Shown: one piece after another, positions 25,380-33,784 of the stretch
Layout: every line of letters begins with the position of its first letter
Numbering within the stretch: the stretch's first letter is position 1
Source: UBA6623 sp965238125
Lineage (GTDB): Bacteria; Acidobacteriota; Terriglobia; Bryobacterales; UBA6623
Length of the DNA stretch: 64,000 nucleotides
Direction: 5' to 3'
Assembly: GCA_965238125.1 (NCBI GenBank)
Contig: OZ250179.1
Span: 3,162,001 to 3,226,000, forward strand
Translations under genes and position numbers: made by a program
The notes under the pieces: generated by a model
Database searches by the model: none
What the model saw: the letters and a program-made list of their open reading frames with translations, nothing else
What the model was told of the DNA's origin: nothing

Positions 25380-25749
25380 GCTGGACGTATTCGTCGACTT
25401 TGGAAGGGGAGCGGCGGACGCGGGTGGCGATGGTGACGATGTGGATGGATTTGTCCTCGAGCATCTTGCGCAGGTCTTCGTATTCGGCGGGTTTGCGGTC
25501 TTGAAAATCGAGGGCGTATTGCCCGGCGCGCTCGGCAACGGCCTGATCGATGTCGACGACGGCGGCGATTTCGGTTCCGTCGAGTTGACCGAACTGTTCG
25601 ATGTGGTTTCTGCCGCGCCCGCGCACGCCGATGCAGGCGACTTCCAAACGGTCATTGGCGCCCTGGATTTGGGAATAGGAAGCAGCCGTCATCGCGACGG
25701 CGGCGCGTCCGGAAGACTGGAGGAAGTTGCGGCGGTGGATTGCGGGCAT
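25380..25749 (-). pseudogene. Truncated Gfo/Idh/MocA-family oxidoreductase
   Basis: The N-terminus has a Tat-like signal (HRRNFLQSSGRAAVAM) and a Rossmann half typical of exported Gfo/Idh/MocA proteins: LEVACIGVRGRGRNHIEQF, GTEIAAVVDIDQAVAERAGQ, EDLRKMLEDKSIHIVTIAT. After the segment where such proteins read PxHWH and later EKP, the sequence jumps to VDEYVQLVESYRD and then low-complexity shadow translation. About two thirds of the enzyme is missing, so it should be inactive. Confidence 0.7.
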
Positions 25750-25782
25750 GGGTGACCTCGGATAGCGTCGGGCGGAACGGTT

Positions 25783-25884
25783 TCAAGGTAACACGATGGT
25801 GACGGCGTCTAACGTCCGAACGGGGTACCTCGGTTTCGTTGAGAAAACGACGTGGACCAACAGGTGCGTGAAGGTGCGAGCCAT
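25783..25884 (-). pseudogene. RAYT/IS200-like Y1 transposase N-terminal fragment
   Basis: MARTFTHLLVHVVFSTKPRYP is the characteristic start of IS200/RAYT-type Y1 transposases (…HVVFSTK…R). Only ~33 residues remain, without the HUH motif or catalytic Tyr. REP-type palindromes lie just upstream at 25928-25985, the usual RAYT arrangement. Confidence 0.7.
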
Positions 25885-25927
25885 GCTCCAGCGCCCCTCG
25901 AGGGCTTGCCGCTTGATCTCCATTTTT

Positions 25928-25985
25928 CCACGGCTGAAGCCGTGGGCTACATTCCGAGGCCCCATCCGCTAACGGGGCCTCAGGT
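25928..25985. repeat. RAYT-associated REP palindromes
   Basis: Two hairpins in series: CCACGGCTGAAGCCGTGG followed by GGCCCCATCCGCTAACGGGGCC-like. They lie at the 5' side of the RAYT fragment and resemble the cluster at 8519-8665. Confidence 0.7.
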
Positions 25986-26060
25986 TGAGCTACGGTTTCG
26001 CTTCGCTTCAGCGTAGGCTGCCCGCCGCGCGGCTTGCCGGGGCGGGCGAGGGCATGGCTG

Positions 26061-26100
26061 GCCGGACATGTCGCCATGATTGGCGACACGGCACGCTGCA
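26061..26100. repeat. REP-like repeat of the GACATGTC...GACACGGCACGC family
   Basis: GGACATGTCGCCATGATTGG-type sequence followed by CGACACGGCACGC. Related copies lie at 45731-45786, 60708-60761 and 62841-62894. This copy sits immediately before the RNA methyltransferase gene. Confidence 0.55.
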
Positions 26101-26148
26101 AGCTGCGCATTCCAGCGACGTCGGGCGCTCAGCCGTTACGCTGAGGGC

Positions 26149-27429
26149 TTGCCGGTTGTTGAAATCGAGAAGCTGGTCTACGGCGGCGACGGGTTGGCGC
26201 GGGTTGACGGGCGCGTGGTCTTCGTGCCGTTCGTGATGCCCGGCGAACAGGTCGCCCTGGTCGAGCCGATTCCGCCGGGCCGCAAGCCGGCACGGGCGGG
26301 AGTCCGTGAGTGGATCAGGCTGGCCAGCGAACGGGTCGAGCCGGGCTGCCCGATCTTCACGCGTTGCGGAGGATGCCACTATCAGCAGATTCCCTACCAG
26401 CGGCAGCTCGACTACAAAGTCGAAATTCTGCGCGAGACGTTGGCGCGCCTGGGGAAGATCGAGTGGGCGGGCGCTGTCGAAACTGTTTCGGCCGAGCCCT
26501 GGGGATATCGCAATCGAACGCGGCTGCACATCGCGCGGCACGGCGCGGGCGGGGACGAAGCCGGGCTTAAGGGCGAGCAGGGTCGGCGAAGGGGTCGCGT
26601 CGTCGGTTTCTTCGAGGCCGGCTCGCACCGGCTGATCGAGAGCGCGAGCTGCCCGATCAATTCGCCGCTGCTCAACCGCGCGCACGAGGCTCTGGCGACA
26701 ATCGTCGCCGAGCGGCGCTTCCCGCGATTCATTCGGGAAGTCGAGTTCTTCACGAATGAGTCGGAAGTGCTGATGGAGATTCCCGATCCGGGAAGAGCCT
26801 TGCCGCCGGGTTTCACGGAGCTTTGCGCCGAGCGCATTCCCGGGCTGACAACCGAACCGGCAATCGACTACCCTGTCGGGTCGCACAGCTACCAAGTCGC
26901 CGCCGGATCGTTCTTCCAAGTGAATCGTTTCTTGGTCGACCGTCTGTCCGACGTTGTCTTAGCCGGAGCCTCGCCGGGGCCGGCCGACAACGGGAGAGCC
27001 GGGAAAGCCCTCGACCTTTACGCCGGTGTCGGGATCTTCGGCATCCCGCTCGCCGAGCGTTTCGAACACGTCAAGGCGGTGGACTCGAGCACCCGAGCCG
27101 TGCGCTGCCTGCAAGAGAACGCCCGGCGCGCCGGGGTCAGCGTGCAAACGGTTCATCTGGGCGTTGAGGAGTACGTGCGCGGAACGTCGGAAAAATTCGA
27201 CTTCGTTGTAGCCGATCCGTCGCGGGCGGGGTTGGGAGCGGCGGTGACCGAGCAGTTGGTGCGCATCGCGCCGAAGCGCTTGGTTCTGGTTTCGTGCGAC
27301 CCTGCGACGCTGGCGCGCGACCTGCGGGTCTTGGTCGGCGGGGGGTTCGCGATCGAAAAAATGACGCTGGTCGATCTGTTTCCGCAGACCTACCACCTTG
27401 AAACGGTGGTGGAGTTGGCGTTTGCGTGA
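26149..27429 (+). CDS. 23S rRNA (uracil-5)-methyltransferase, RumA/RlmD type
   Basis: About 426 residues. An N-terminal TRAM domain (VVEIEKLVYGGDGLARVDGRVVFVPFVMPGE) precedes C-x5-C-x2-C (CPIFTRCGGC) with a later Cys in ESASCPIN, the 4Fe-4S ligands of RumA enzymes. SAM binding: ALDLYAGVGIFGIPLA. Catalysis: VVADPSRAGLG and LVLVSCDPATLARDL, with the SCDP nucleophile. It methylates C5 of uridine in rRNA or tRNA. The TTG at 26149 is chosen because the domain begins there; the frame upstream runs through an intergenic repeat and is not family-like. Confidence 0.87.
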   Translation: MPVVEIEKLVYGGDGLARVDGRVVFVPFVMPGEQVALVEPIPPGRKPARAGVREWIRLASERVEPGCPIFTRCGGCHYQQIPYQRQLDYKVEILRETLARLGKIEWAGAVETVSAEPWGYRNRTRLHIARHGAGGDEAGLKGEQGRRRGRVVGFFEAGSHRLIESASCPINSPLLNRAHEALATIVAERRFPRFIREVEFFTNESEVLMEIPDPGRALPPGFTELCAERIPGLTTEPAIDYPVGSHSYQVAAGSFFQVNRFLVDRLSDVVLAGASPGPADNGRAGKALDLYAGVGIFGIPLAERFEHVKAVDSSTRAVRCLQENARRAGVSVQTVHLGVEEYVRGTSEKFDFVVADPSRAGLGAAVTEQLVRIAPKRLVLVSCDPATLARDLRVLVGGGFAIEKMTLVDLFPQTYHLETVVELAFA

Positions 27430-27539
27430 CCGGAGACTTTCGTTGGGGCAGGTTGGGGAAGAGACAAGCTGAGAGCTTGTCTCAACTGTGGACTAGGACA
27501 AACAAGAGTGTTTGTCTACCGACTAACGAGGTCGGCTCG

Positions 27540-27570
27540 CGGACCCGTCGCTTGCGCTCCGTGCTCTGAT
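27540..27570. repeat. REP-like repeat, CCCGTCGCTTGCGCTC family (IS110 target family)
   Basis: GGACCCGTCGCTTGCGCTCC followed by GTGCTCTGATG. It is a diverged, uninterrupted member of the family into which all three IS110 copies of this window are inserted. Confidence 0.55.
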
Positions 27571-27575
27571 GCTGC

Positions 27576-27827
27576 CTACGTCAGCGGAATCCCCTGCTCG
27601 ACGAGCATGATGGGGATGCCGTCGTCGATGCGGTAGGCGACTTCGCCGTCTTCGGTCACCAAGCCCTCTTCGAGGGGTTTTTCGATCGCGCTGCCGTCGT
27701 GGTATTTGGCTTCGCCGGACTCGATGCGGCTGTTGAGCTCGGCGAGTTGCTCGGCCGAAAGCATTTGTACGGGAACTTTCGTGCGGGGGCAACAGAGGAT
27801 TTCAAGCAGATCGGGACTGATGGGCAT
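27576..27827 (-). CDS. Trm112/UPF0434-like small protein
   Basis: 83 residues. LLEILCCPRTKVPVQML at the start and an AYRIDDGIPIMLVEQ ending match the Trm112p/UPF0434 (YcaR) family, small zinc-ribbon-like proteins that in other organisms activate methyltransferases. It has CC near the N-terminus but no second Cys pair. It lies between two methyltransferase genes: the RumA-type enzyme and, 25 bp upstream on the same strand, a class I SAM methyltransferase. Confidence 0.8.
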   Translation of the reverse strand: MPISPDLLEILCCPRTKVPVQMLSAEQLAELNSRIESGEAKYHDGSAIEKPLEEGLVTEDGEVAYRIDDGIPIMLVEQGIPLT

Positions 27828-27851
27828 ATCTCCTCCCGGTGAAGGCGCTTT

Positions 27852-28559
27852 TCAAGCAGTCAGTGTATCACCGCCGCCTTTCACGGCGAGGACGACTTCG
27901 GAAGGGAAGGTCGACTGCACGATTTCGCGGCACTCGCGCACTTGCCATCCCCCGGCCGACAAGTAGGGCGCGACATCGACCGGCCGGCAGCCTCCCATGA
28001 TCTTCGGGTGCAGTCGGTAGAGGCCTCCCCATAAACGGCAATACCAGCGCCGGCCGCGGGTCATGTTCGCCAGGACAAGCCGGCCTCCGAGTCTGGTCAC
28101 CCGGTTCCATTCCGACAGGACGGGAGCGAACGCGTTGTCGGGCAAGATGTCGAGAATGTACGCCCCAGAGACGACATCAAATGATTCGTCGGCGAAGGGA
28201 AGATGATAGGCGCTTGCGATTGCTAACAGATTCATCCTCGGAATCGAGCCGACACGTCGCACGGCGCGGGCGAGCATGCCGCGGCTGAGGTCGACGCCGT
28301 AGTTGCGGCCGCTCAGGTTACCGACGGCCATGCGGGAGAAGAGCCTGCCCGTCCCGACGCCGACTTCGAGAATGGTTTCGCCATCTTCAATCGCCGCGAA
28401 GTCGAGCGCGGCCTGATGCGCGCGCGAGTCGGTGGCCGCCCCCCAGTAATCGTAGGAGAAGGCCATGCGGTCGTAAAGATCGCGAACTTCGGTTTCCGAG
28501 AGAATTCGCAGGGATGTCGACCCCCGGCGCGGAACCTGGCGGTGCTCGCGCACGACCAT
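27852..28559 (-). CDS. Class I SAM-dependent methyltransferase
   Basis: About 235 residues. DLYDRMAFSYDYWG at the start and motif I ETILEVGVGTGRLFSRMA, then YGVDLSRGMLARA and FDVVSGAYILDILPD, define a UbiE/Methyltransf_11-like Rossmann enzyme; the substrate is unknown. The ATG at 28559 is the first start outside IS1380 copy 2. The element end provides an in-frame ATG at 28571 and a TTG at 28577, so in the present arrangement the protein may be made with extra residues from the IS. It is probably co-transcribed with the downstream Trm112-like gene. Confidence 0.82.
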   Translation of the reverse strand: MVVREHRQVPRRGSTSLRILSETEVRDLYDRMAFSYDYWGAATDSRAHQAALDFAAIEDGETILEVGVGTGRLFSRMAVGNLSGRNYGVDLSRGMLARAVRRVGSIPRMNLLAIASAYHLPFADESFDVVSGAYILDILPDNAFAPVLSEWNRVTRLGGRLVLANMTRGRRWYCRLWGGLYRLHPKIMGGCRPVDVAPYLSAGGWQVRECREIVQSTFPSEVVLAVKGGGDTLTA

Positions 28560-28564
28560 TGTAT

Positions 28565-30230
28565 CCCGCATTTTCAATTTGATGTATGAGCTTCAGACCA
28601 TCCAGCGACCTTCAGCGTCTTTATTGATAGGGGCTAGAGCCCGATAAGGACGCCATGGAGGTCAACACCCGATGGGTGAAAAAGAAAACAAGCCGTTTCA
28701 GCTCACGTTCAATGGATTTCTCAAAGTCGATTTCCAAGGATCGCGAGTCACCTCGGATGGCGGTCTGATTCTCGTTCGCGAACTGGATGAACGACTCGGA
28801 CTCGGGAAGCTGATCGACGAGCATCTCAGCGACTCGCGACAAGGCTTGAACAAGAAGTTCGCGCTGGCCGATCTGCTGCGGCAGTCGGTCTACAGCCGAC
28901 TCGCTGGCTACGAGGACCTCAATGACGCCGTTCGAGTATCCGCCGATCCGACCTTTCGCTTGATCGGCTCGAAGAGGAACTGGGATCGCGGAGCAGCCTT
29001 GACCTCGACGCTGCATGGCTTCGAGACGGAGATGCTGGCGAGCGAAGAGAACTTGCTGGGGCTGATGGCAGTGAACCGGGAGCTGGTCGCGCAAGCCGAA
29101 GCTCCCGACGGTTCAGACCGCGTGGTGCTCGACATGGACTCCACGGAGAGCCCCGTCCACGGCCAACAGGAAGGCAGTGCCTACAACGGCCATTTTGAGT
29201 CCCTCTGCTATCACCCGCTGTTGCTGTTCAACCAGCACGGCGACTGCCTAGGCGCGAAGCTGCGTCCCGGCAACGTGCACAGCGCCGAGGACTGGGACGA
29301 GCTGCTACTGCCGGAGATCGAACGACAACAGGCGGAGGGCAAACAGGTGACGTTCCGCGCCGACGCCGCCTTCGCCAAGCCCGAGATCTACGAGGCGATG
29401 GAGGAGCGCGGCGTGGACTACGTGATTCGCATCCCGGCGAACAAGAGCCTGGAGCTGGAGATCGAGGACATCCTGTTTCGGCCACCGGGCAGGCCGAACG
29501 CCAAGCCCCTAGTGCGCTACAAGAGTTTTCGCTATCAGGCCGAGAGCTGGTCGAAGGCAAGGCGAGTTGTCGCCAAGGTCGAGCATCACCAGGGCGAACT
29601 ATTCCCGCGCGTCGGATTTGTCGTGACGAGCATGAGCTTGCCGAGCCGCTCGGTCGTGCGGTTCTACAACAAGCGCGGCACGGCGGAGCAGTGGATCAAA
29701 GAAGGCAAACAGGCCACGCACTGGACCCGCTTGTCGTGTCACCGCTTCCGAGCCAACGAGGTACGGCTGCAACTCAGCGTGCGGGCCTACAACCTGGGCA
29801 ACCTGTGGCGGCGGCTAGGGCTGCCGCAGCGAATCAAAAGCTGGTCGCTAACGAGTTTGCAACACAGGTTGATGAAGACCGGCGGTCGGCTGGTCAAGCA
29901 TGCTCGCTACTACTGGTTGCTGCTGGCGGAGGGGCATCTGAACCGGCGGCTGTTCGGTGACATGCTGCATAGGATCTGGGCGCTGCCTGTGCCGGGTGGG
30001 TAGCGTTGCCCGGGCGAGGATCAACAGTTTTTGGCTCCAAAAAGGTTTCGCAGGGAGCAGTGTCGGCCGGAGCGCCGTTCAGTCCGCTCAATCAACGTCT
30101 GTGAGCGGACGGACGAGCCCTGGCGCCTACCGGCGGAGGTGATGTGCAGGGTTCAGCGCGAAAAGACGTGGTATTCGGCGCAGCGGGGGTGTATCCTGTG
30201 ACCGTGCCAGGGCCAAAATGGAAATCCTGG
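28565..30230 (+). mobile_element. IS1380-family insertion sequence, copy 2 (1666 bp)
   Basis: Same length and ends as copy 1, opposite orientation. Unlike copies 1 and 3 it has no target duplication: left flank ends TGTAT, right flank begins CTTAT. It separates the methyltransferase gene from the sugar isomerase gene, and both genes begin at or inside its ends. This fits a recombinational deletion or exchange after insertion. Confidence 0.9.
28672..30003 (+). CDS. IS1380-family transposase, copy 2
   Basis: 443 residues, intact, with the same DDE candidates as copy 1 (DMDSTESP, FRADAAFAKP, NKRGTAEQWIKEGK). Individual differences are Ala in KKFALADL and Arg in LSVRAYNL. The start ATG is preceded by a leader shared by all three copies. 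Confidence 0.93.
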   Translation: MGEKENKPFQLTFNGFLKVDFQGSRVTSDGGLILVRELDERLGLGKLIDEHLSDSRQGLNKKFALADLLRQSVYSRLAGYEDLNDAVRVSADPTFRLIGSKRNWDRGAALTSTLHGFETEMLASEENLLGLMAVNRELVAQAEAPDGSDRVVLDMDSTESPVHGQQEGSAYNGHFESLCYHPLLLFNQHGDCLGAKLRPGNVHSAEDWDELLLPEIERQQAEGKQVTFRADAAFAKPEIYEAMEERGVDYVIRIPANKSLELEIEDILFRPPGRPNAKPLVRYKSFRYQAESWSKARRVVAKVEHHQGELFPRVGFVVTSMSLPSRSVVRFYNKRGTAEQWIKEGKQATHWTRLSCHRFRANEVRLQLSVRAYNLGNLWRRLGLPQRIKSWSLTSLQHRLMKTGGRLVKHARYYWLLLAEGHLNRRLFGDMLHRIWALPVPGG

Positions 30231-31162
30231 CTTATGCGTTGCGGTCGCGGGCTTCCGGCGGTTTTCGCAACGCCGAGACATTTGTCGAGCACTGTCGCGA
30301 AATCGGCGCCGGGGGAATTCAGGTTCCACTGAGTTGGCTGGAAGCGACCGCGCCGGGTCGCGTGAGGAAGGCATCAAGGGGCCTGGACGAGATGTGGGTC
30401 GAGATGGCGATTGACCTGCCCCGAGACCAAGCCGACTTGGGGGAGTTTCAGAGCCGCCTGCGCGAGGCCCGCAATTGCGGGGCCGAGGTCGTCCGCGCAT
30501 CGCTGCTGAACGGCCTGCGCTGGGAAATGCACAAGGACGAGGAAGCGGTCGAGGATTTCGCCCGGCAGGTCTGGAAATCGTTGACGATCGCCGAGCCGAC
30601 GCTTCGCAAGCGACGGATGCGGTTGGCGATCGAGAACAGCGGCGATCTGCGCTTGGAAGAACTCGTGAGTTACGTCCGAAAGCTCAACAGCGAGTTTGTC
30701 GGCATTTGCTTGGACCCGGTCAACGGCTTGCCCTTGCTCGAAGCCCCGATGGAGGTGGTCGAGGCGCTGGCGCCTTACACTTACTCGGTTCATCTGAAAG
30801 ACGTGGCGGTGGTGGAGTCGGAGAGCGGACTGCGCTTTGTCGAGACAGCGCTGGGCGACGGCGTTCTCGATTTGCCGGGAATGGTTCGGCGGATTCGGCA
30901 GGCGCGGCCGAATGTCCGCTTCACGCTGGATTTGGCGCGACGCGAGCCGCTTGAAGTCCCGTTTTTACGGGAACACTATTGGAAGAGTTTGCCGAAGCTG
31001 CCGGGTTGGCGCGTGGCGGGGACGCTGGCGTGGATTCGAGACAACCGTTGGGCAGGCGATTTGCCGATTTTGCACGGCCAAACCTTGGATGAACGGCTGG
31101 AGAGCGAACACGACGACGTGCGCCGCTCGCTGGCCTATGCGGCGGAAACTCTGGGATTGTAA
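30218..31162 (+). CDS. Sugar phosphate isomerase/epimerase whose start lies in IS1380
   Basis: 314 residues with the xylose-isomerase-like TIM barrel pattern: FVEHCREIGAGGIQVPLS, EVVRASLLNGLRWE, RMRLAIENSGDLRLEELV, FVGICLDPVNGLPL, YSVHLKDVAVV. The ATG and the first four codons (MEIL) lie inside the end of IS1380 copy 2; the host part begins at the fifth codon. The native first strand (LAYALRS) appears complete, so only the original start and leader were replaced. The metal-binding Glu (AIENSGD), Asp (LDPVNG) and His (VHLKD) are present. It may be expressed from an IS-borne signal. Confidence 0.75.
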   Translation: MEILAYALRSRASGGFRNAETFVEHCREIGAGGIQVPLSWLEATAPGRVRKASRGLDEMWVEMAIDLPRDQADLGEFQSRLREARNCGAEVVRASLLNGLRWEMHKDEEAVEDFARQVWKSLTIAEPTLRKRRMRLAIENSGDLRLEELVSYVRKLNSEFVGICLDPVNGLPLLEAPMEVVEALAPYTYSVHLKDVAVVESESGLRFVETALGDGVLDLPGMVRRIRQARPNVRFTLDLARREPLEVPFLREHYWKSLPKLPGWRVAGTLAWIRDNRWAGDLPILHGQTLDERLESEHDDVRRSLAYAAETLGL

Positions 31163-31175
31163 CGGCGGCGAAACC

Positions 31176-31200
31176 GGGCAGGCCGGGAGGCCTGCCCACT
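31176..31200. repeat. REP-like palindrome, GGGCAGGCC family
   Basis: GGGCAGGCCGGGAGGCCTGCCC-type palindrome between the isomerase and dinB genes, same family as 1489-1513. Confidence 0.65.
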
Positions 31201-31241
31201 GTCGCGCGTAGTAAGGAACGAGCCTCTCACGGGATCCCTTC

Positions 31242-32543
31242 GTGAACCTTGAGCGAGTCATTTTTCACGTTGACATGGACGCCTTCTTCGTCTCGGTCGA
31301 AGAGCTTTTCGACCCCAACCTGAAGGGCAAGCCGGTGGTCGTCGGCGGGCGCTCCCATGAGCGCGGGGTCGTTGCGGCGGCTTCCTACGCGGTGCGGAAA
31401 TTCGGCGTGCACTCGGCAATGCCGTTGCGGCAAGCGTATCGGTTGTGCCCCCAAGCGATTTTCATTCCGGGGAGCCCGGAGCGTTATCGCGAGTATTCCC
31501 ATCGGGTGCGAGAAGTCTTGGGTGATTTTTCACCGAAGGTCGAAATGGCCTCGATCGACGAAGCCTACTTGGACATGACCGGATCGAGGCGGTTGCTGGG
31601 CGCGCCGGTGGCGGCGGCGAATCGTCTTCACGAAGCGATCCGCGAAAAGACGGAGTTGCCGTGTTCGATCGGCATCGGTACGTCTCGGCTCATCGCGAAG
31701 ATCGGTTCGGAGATGGCGAAACCAAACGGCGTTCTCTGGGTCCTGCCGGGCGCCGAGGCGGGCTTCCTTGCACCGCTGGATGTCGGCAAGATTCCGGGCG
31801 TCGGCAGAGTCGCGCAAAAGAGCTTGCGGGACCGCGGCATCCGAAAGATCGGGCAGCTTGCGGAACTGGAAGAGAGCTTTTTGGCATCGGTCTGGGGAAA
31901 AGCCGGCGTTGCCCTGGCGGGTAAGGCGAAAGGGCTTGACGCGGGGGCGTGGTTCGCCCCCGGCGTCGGTGCCCGCGAGGAACCGAAGTCGGTGAGTCAC
32001 GAGACGACGTTTCGCGACGACACCAAGGACCAAGACCTTCTCAACGCGACCCTGGCGAAGCTGGTGCAATTGGTGGGACGCCGATTGCGCGAATACGGCT
32101 TGCATGGGCGCACGGTGCAACTCAAGCTGCGCTACGCCGATTTTCGGACGATTACACGGGCACACACTCTTGCCGAGCCAACCCAGCTCGACAGCGTGCT
32201 GCTCGAGATGATTCGAGGGCTTTTCGCGCGCAATTGGAAACCGGATCAGGCGGTGCGTTTGCTCGGCGTGCACGTCGGATCGCTCGAAACCGTCCCAGGG
32301 CAGCTCAACTGGGTTGACGCGCCTCGGAACCAAAAATGGGAGCGTGTCTTGGAGGCCGCCGACGCGGTGCGGGATCGCTTCGGTGAATCATCGATCGGGC
32401 TGGCGGCGGCAATGAAGCACGGCCGACACGAGAGGGTCCACGAAAACCCCGCGGGGTTGCCCGGCAAGGGGAAGCGCAAGATCAAACCGAGCCGCGAGAG
32501 TAATCGAGCGGTATCCGATGCCGTACCCGGAAAGCACAACTAG
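31242..32543 (+). CDS. dinB: DNA polymerase IV (Y family)
   Basis: 433 residues from a GTG. HVDMDAFFVSVE and SIDEAYLDMT carry the catalytic acidic residues; SIGIGTSRLIAKIGSEMAKPNG and IPGVGRVAQKSLRDRGI (helix-hairpin-helix) follow, and the little finger domain includes VSHETTFRDDTKD. It performs translesion synthesis. The last ~20 residues, KPSRESNRAVSDAV onward, are encoded by a copy of the CCGAGCCGCG...AGCGGTATCCGATGCC intergenic repeat, so the C-terminus, where a beta-clamp motif would be expected, has been rewritten by a repeat. Confidence 0.92.
   Translation: MNLERVIFHVDMDAFFVSVEELFDPNLKGKPVVVGGRSHERGVVAAASYAVRKFGVHSAMPLRQAYRLCPQAIFIPGSPERYREYSHRVREVLGDFSPKVEMASIDEAYLDMTGSRRLLGAPVAAANRLHEAIREKTELPCSIGIGTSRLIAKIGSEMAKPNGVLWVLPGAEAGFLAPLDVGKIPGVGRVAQKSLRDRGIRKIGQLAELEESFLASVWGKAGVALAGKAKGLDAGAWFAPGVGAREEPKSVSHETTFRDDTKDQDLLNATLAKLVQLVGRRLREYGLHGRTVQLKLRYADFRTITRAHTLAEPTQLDSVLLEMIRGLFARNWKPDQAVRLLGVHVGSLETVPGQLNWVDAPRNQKWERVLEAADAVRDRFGESSIGLAAAMKHGRHERVHENPAGLPGKGKRKIKPSRESNRAVSDAVPGKHN
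32490..32523. repeat. REP-like repeat of the AAACCGAGCCGCG...GCGGTATCCGATGCC family
   Basis: Contains AAACCGAGCCGCGAGAG and GAGCGGTATCCGATGCC. It overlaps the 3' end of dinB in frame. Other copies: 33749-33775 (partial), 63100-63133 and 63334-63367. Confidence 0.65.
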
Positions 32544-32597
32544 CGATGGTGTTGAGCCCGCGCCCCTCTAGCCTGGGGCTTGTCTCTCGCGCACGCC

Positions 32598-33722
32598 TCA
32601 GCCTGCGCCAAGCTTGAGCACGTCCTTGGCGTAACGCACGGCTTGCTCGACGTCGCGGCGCTCTTGCTCGACGAGAAATTGCTTGTACGCGACACTGCCG
32701 GGCTCGGCGCCTTCGGGGGCGGGCGGAACGTCGGTGTAAGGCTTGCCTCGGCGGGCGAGGTTGAGGAATCCGGCGAACACAGACGCCGGGACGTCCTCGT
32801 AGTGCTTCCAGAAATCGGGTTGGCGGTAGGGGAAGACTCGCGGCGTTCTCAGATTGATGATTTCAAGAGAAAAGGTCTTGCCGGGGCAAAGCTGCTGAAA
32901 ACGTTTCGTCCAGGCTTCCATCCCGACATTGCCCTCGCCCATGAAAACCCACTGCGAGGCGATCCCCTCGGGGACTTCCCAAATCGCCGAGTCGCGCACG
33001 CCGGTGGTAACGCAATAAGGAGCGAGCGTTTCGAGGGTGTGGAGCGGGTCTTCGAGAGTCCAGGTCGCGTTCCCGGCATCGATCAGCGCGCCGACGTAAT
33101 CGGGTCCGGCTTCCTCGATCAGATCGCGCAGTTGGCGGGCTTGAAGATCACCGGCGTGATTTTCGAGACCGATTTTCAGACCCAGATCAAGCGCCTCGCC
33201 GCGCACGGACCGGCAGGCCGCAATCGTGTTTTCGATGTGGGCCTCAAGAGGAAGCTCGCTTTGGCGGTCTTCGGAACCTCCCAAATAGCAGCGCACGATA
33301 GGCGAGCCCAACTTGCGCGCGACGCCGAACATCCGCAGAAGTTGCTCGCGAGGCGTGCCTGCCGCCTTATCGAAACGGATGGAAGTGGGGCATATGGAAC
33401 CAAAGCCGACCTCGATTTCGAGGCCCAGCTCATCGGCGCGGGCTTTGACTTTGTCGAGATGCGCGTCGTCGAGCGAGCCCAAGAAACGCGGCTCGGAAAA
33501 ATGGACGACATTGACGCCCAATCCGGCCCCGTAGTTCATGAGCTCGAAAGCGCTCCAGCCTTGCGAACGGAGGCTGAAAAGGTCGAGGCCCAGTTTCGTC
33601 ATGGGGATGGTTCCTTTCCGAGATGTCTGGGCCGAGCCCGGCCCGGGCACGAAACCGGCCGCGACGGCCGCGAGAAAGCCACGTCGGCTGAAGCCCGAAG
33701 CGGAGTGGAGTGCGCGAGGCAT
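32598..33722 (-). CDS. Tat-exported sugar phosphate isomerase/epimerase-like TIM barrel
   Basis: 374 residues. Twin-arginine signal (FSRRGFLAAVAAGFVPGPGSAQ). The barrel reads TKLGLDLFSLRSQGWSAFELMNYGAGLGVNVVHFSEP, GSPIVRCYLGGSED, LGLKIGLENHAGDLQARQLRDL, YVGALIDAGNATWTLEDPL, the AP-endonuclease-2-like/IolE fold with Glu (LENHAGD) and Asp (LIDAGN) metal ligands. Exported members are frequent in Acidobacteriota and Planctomycetota and act on sugars outside the cytoplasm; the substrate is unknown. Not related by position to the isomerase at 30218 except through the fold. Confidence 0.78.
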   Translation of the reverse strand: MPRALHSASGFSRRGFLAAVAAGFVPGPGSAQTSRKGTIPMTKLGLDLFSLRSQGWSAFELMNYGAGLGVNVVHFSEPRFLGSLDDAHLDKVKARADELGLEIEVGFGSICPTSIRFDKAAGTPREQLLRMFGVARKLGSPIVRCYLGGSEDRQSELPLEAHIENTIAACRSVRGEALDLGLKIGLENHAGDLQARQLRDLIEEAGPDYVGALIDAGNATWTLEDPLHTLETLAPYCVTTGVRDSAIWEVPEGIASQWVFMGEGNVGMEAWTKRFQQLCPGKTFSLEIINLRTPRVFPYRQPDFWKHYEDVPASVFAGFLNLARRGKPYTDVPPAPEGAEPGSVAYKQFLVEQERRDVEQAVRYAKDVLKLGAG

Positions 33723-33784
33723 AACAGCCCTAGCCTAGCCGATCCGGGTAAACCGAGCCGCGAGGTCAGGGCGCAACATAAGAT

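Noticed and set aside
24504..25655. Single 383-codon minus-strand gene
   Set aside because: Only its last third is a TPR protein; the rest crosses the UnbV, transposase and oxidoreductase fragments in wrong frames.
28621..29094. 157-codon frames antisense to each IS1380 transposase
   Set aside because: Present in all copies simply because they mirror the transposase; no domain or ribosome site.
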